A stretch of DNA of 64,000 nt from Afipia clevelandensis ATCC 49720 (GTDB taxonomy: Bacteria; Pseudomonadota; Alphaproteobacteria; Rhizobiales; Xanthobacteraceae): positions 3,150,926 through 3,214,925 of the forward strand of contig NZ_KB375281.1 of assembly GCF_000336555.1 (NCBI RefSeq). The letters run 5' to 3'. Of this stretch, positions 62,571 to 64,000 are shown one piece after another; the stretch's first letter is position 1; every line of letters begins with the position of its first letter. The notes under the pieces were generated by a model, which did not search any database, was not told the origin of the DNA, and was given only the letters and a program-made list of their open reading frames with translations. Made by a program: the position numbers and the translations under genes.

Positions 62571-64000
62571 TCAGGCGTTGGCCTTCTTGTTCTGGCGGTT
62601 GTTCACCAGATCGTCGACCACCATCGGATCGGCCAGCGTCGAGGTGTCGCCGAGGCTGCCGTATTCGTCTTCGGCGATCTTGCGCAGGATGCGGCGCATG
62701 ATCTTGCCCGAGCGTGTCTTCGGCAGGCCGGGCGCGAACTGGATCAGATCCGGCGAAGCGATCGGACCGATGTCCTTGCGCACCCATGCGACCAGTTCCT
62801 TGCGCAGGGTTTCGGTCGGCTCGACGCCCTGCATCAGCGTGACATAAGCGTAGATGCCCTGACCCTTGATGTCGTGCGGATAGCCGACCACGGCGGCCTC
62901 CGACACGGCGTCATGCGCCACCAGCGAGCTTTCGACTTCTGCCGTGCCCATGCGATGACCGGAGACGTTGATCACGTCATCGACGCGGCCGGTGATCCAG
63001 TAATAGCCGTCGGCATCGCGGCGGCAGCCGTCGCCGGTGAAGTACTTGTTCTTGTAGGTCGAGAAATAGGTCTGCTCGAACCGCGCGTGATCGCCATAGA
63101 CCGTGCGCATCTGGCCCGGCCACGATTTGGCGATGCAAAGATTGCCCTGCGCCTCGCCCTCGAGAACCTTGCCGTCGGCATCGACGATCTCCGGCACCAC
63201 GCCGAAGAACGGCTTGGTGGCCGAGCCCGGCTTCTGTGCGATGGCGCCGGGAAGCGGCGTAATCAAAATGCCGCCGGTTTCGGTCTGCCACCACGTATCC
63301 ACGATGGGGCAACGTGAATCGCCGACCACGCGGTAGTACCATTCCCATGCCTCGGGATTGATCGGTTCGCCCACCGAGCCGAGCAGGCGCAATGAGGCGC
63401 GCGAGGTTTTCTTCACCGGCTCGTCGCCGCCCTGCATCAGCGCGCGGATCGCGGTCGGCGCAGTGTAGAAGATGTTGACCTTGTGCTTGTCGATGACATT
63501 CCAGAAACGGGAATTGTCCGGATAGTTCGGCACGCCCTCGAACATCAGCGTGGTCGCGCCGTTGGCGAGCGGCCCATAGACGATGTAGCTGTGGCCGGTG
63601 ACCCAGCCCACGTCGGCGGTGCACCAGTAGATGTCGCCCTCGTGATAGTCGAACACATACTGATGCGTCATCGACGCGAAGGTGAGATAGCCGCCGGTGG
63701 TGTGCAGCACGCCCTTTGGCGTGCCGGTCGAACCGGACGTGTAGAGAATGAACAGCGGGTCTTCCGCATTCATCGGCTCCGCCGGGCAGTCGGTGTCGAC
63801 CATCGCGGCGGCTTCGTGGTGCCAGACGTCGCGCACGGGGTCCATGTCGATCTTGCCGCCGGTGCGCTTGACCACGACGACCCAATCGACACCGCCGCCG
63901 GCCTTGGCGATGGCTGCGTCGACATTGGCCTTCAGCGGCACCTTCTTGCCGCCACGCAGGCCTTCGTCCGCAGTGATGACAACTTTCGATTTGCAGTCGG
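62571..64000 (-). CDS. acs: Acetyl-CoA synthetase (N-terminus cut by window edge)
   Basis: Activates acetate to acetyl-CoA through acetyl-AMP. About 476 C-terminal residues are in the window; the full protein is about 650. Visible are the AMP-binding P-loop [20 protein letters not shown], the [21 protein letters not shown] and [20 protein letters not shown] segments, [37 protein letters not shown] (in family form, hinge Asp/Lys region) and [18 protein letters not shown] with the acetylatable catalytic Lys. The frame is open to 64000 (upstream residues [19 protein letters not shown]). A terminator follows the stop. Confidence 0.97.
   Translation of the reverse strand, partial: DCKSKVVITADEGLRGGKKVPLKANVDAAIAKAGGGVDWVVVVKRTGGKIDMDPVRDVWHHEAAAMVDTDCPAEPMNAEDPLFILYTSGSTGTPKGVLHTTGGYLTFASMTHQYVFDYHEGDIYWCTADVGWVTGHSYIVYGPLANGATTLMFEGVPNYPDNSRFWNVIDKHKVNIFYTAPTAIRALMQGGDEPVKKTSRASLRLLGSVGEPINPEAWEWYYRVVGDSRCPIVDTWWQTETGGILITPLPGAIAQKPGSATKPFFGVVPEIVDADGKVLEGEAQGNLCIAKSWPGQMRTVYGDHARFEQTYFSTYKNKYFTGDGCRRDADGYYWITGRVDDVINVSGHRMGTAEVESSLVAHDAVSEAAVVGYPHDIKGQGIYAYVTLMQGVEPTETLRKELVAWVRKDIGPIASPDLIQFAPGLPKTRSGKIMRRILRKIAEDEYGSLGDTSTLADPMVVDDLVNNRQNKKANA

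Overview
The window is core chromosome of a GC-rich alphaproteobacterium. Gene content and order (hisB, hslVU, mltA, Tim44, secB, dnaQ, coaE, maf, ppsR, then hemJ, rho, mnmE, mnmG, rsmG, parA, parB, holA, lptE, leuS), tandem glnK-amtB pairs and two families of dispersed palindromic repeats point to the Bradyrhizobium/Rhodopseudomonas/Afipia group (Nitrobacteraceae). The genus is an inference, because no rRNA is present.

Left part (1-10116): hisB (cut by the window edge) diverges from hslV, a DUF2585 membrane protein and hslU. On the minus strand follow Tim44-like, mltA and an Smr protein, then secB (plus), then ppsR-maf-coaE-dnaQ (minus). Centre (10117-10656): a gene-free stretch between divergent ppsR and hemJ, with DnaA-box-like sites, GANTC sites and an AT-rich block. 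It sits where alphaproteobacterial chromosome origins are found and is my candidate oriC. To its right hemJ, rho, mnmE, mnmG, rsmG, parA and parB run away from it. There are four parS sites: three between mnmE and mnmG and one inside the rsmG reading frame. The segregation system (ParA, ParB, parS) is therefore complete and 4-7 kb from the putative origin.

18.9-43.4 kb is housekeeping and signalling: holA-lptE-leuS, a GGDEF diguanylate cyclase, yggS, an L,D-transpeptidase, a CenR-like response regulator with a cyclic-nucleotide-binding protein, xthA, a LolA-like protein, ftsK, an aminotransferase, two glnK-amtB ammonium-sensing and transport pairs, a GYF-domain membrane protein, tesB, a UbiH-type monooxygenase and a cnoX-like/LON/Trm112/NTF2-like run. 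The last ~190 codons of leuS have about 47% GC against about 70% in the adjoining leuS sequence, a sharp internal boundary that suggests a mosaic gene.

43.8-55.3 kb is more accessory: tRNA-Gly(GCC), two glutathione transferases, an orphan branched-chain-amino-acid-type binding protein with an SDR and a ketopantoate-reductase-like protein under a divergent HxlR regulator, an MFS-amidohydrolase pair, gamma-glutamyltransferase and a UMF1-type MFS. 55.4-64 kb returns to core genes: purH, heparinase II/III, rsmB, an SdhAF4-like protein, a thermonuclease-like protein, an ErfK-type L,D-transpeptidase and acs (cut by the right edge).

I see no prophage, insertion sequence, CRISPR array, toxin-antitoxin pair or restriction system. 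The points most worth checking are the candidate oriC/parS region, the mosaic leuS, the repeat families (one copy splits parA from parB), a terminator-like hairpin between divergent promoters, and an SDR that lacks its catalytic Ser and Tyr.
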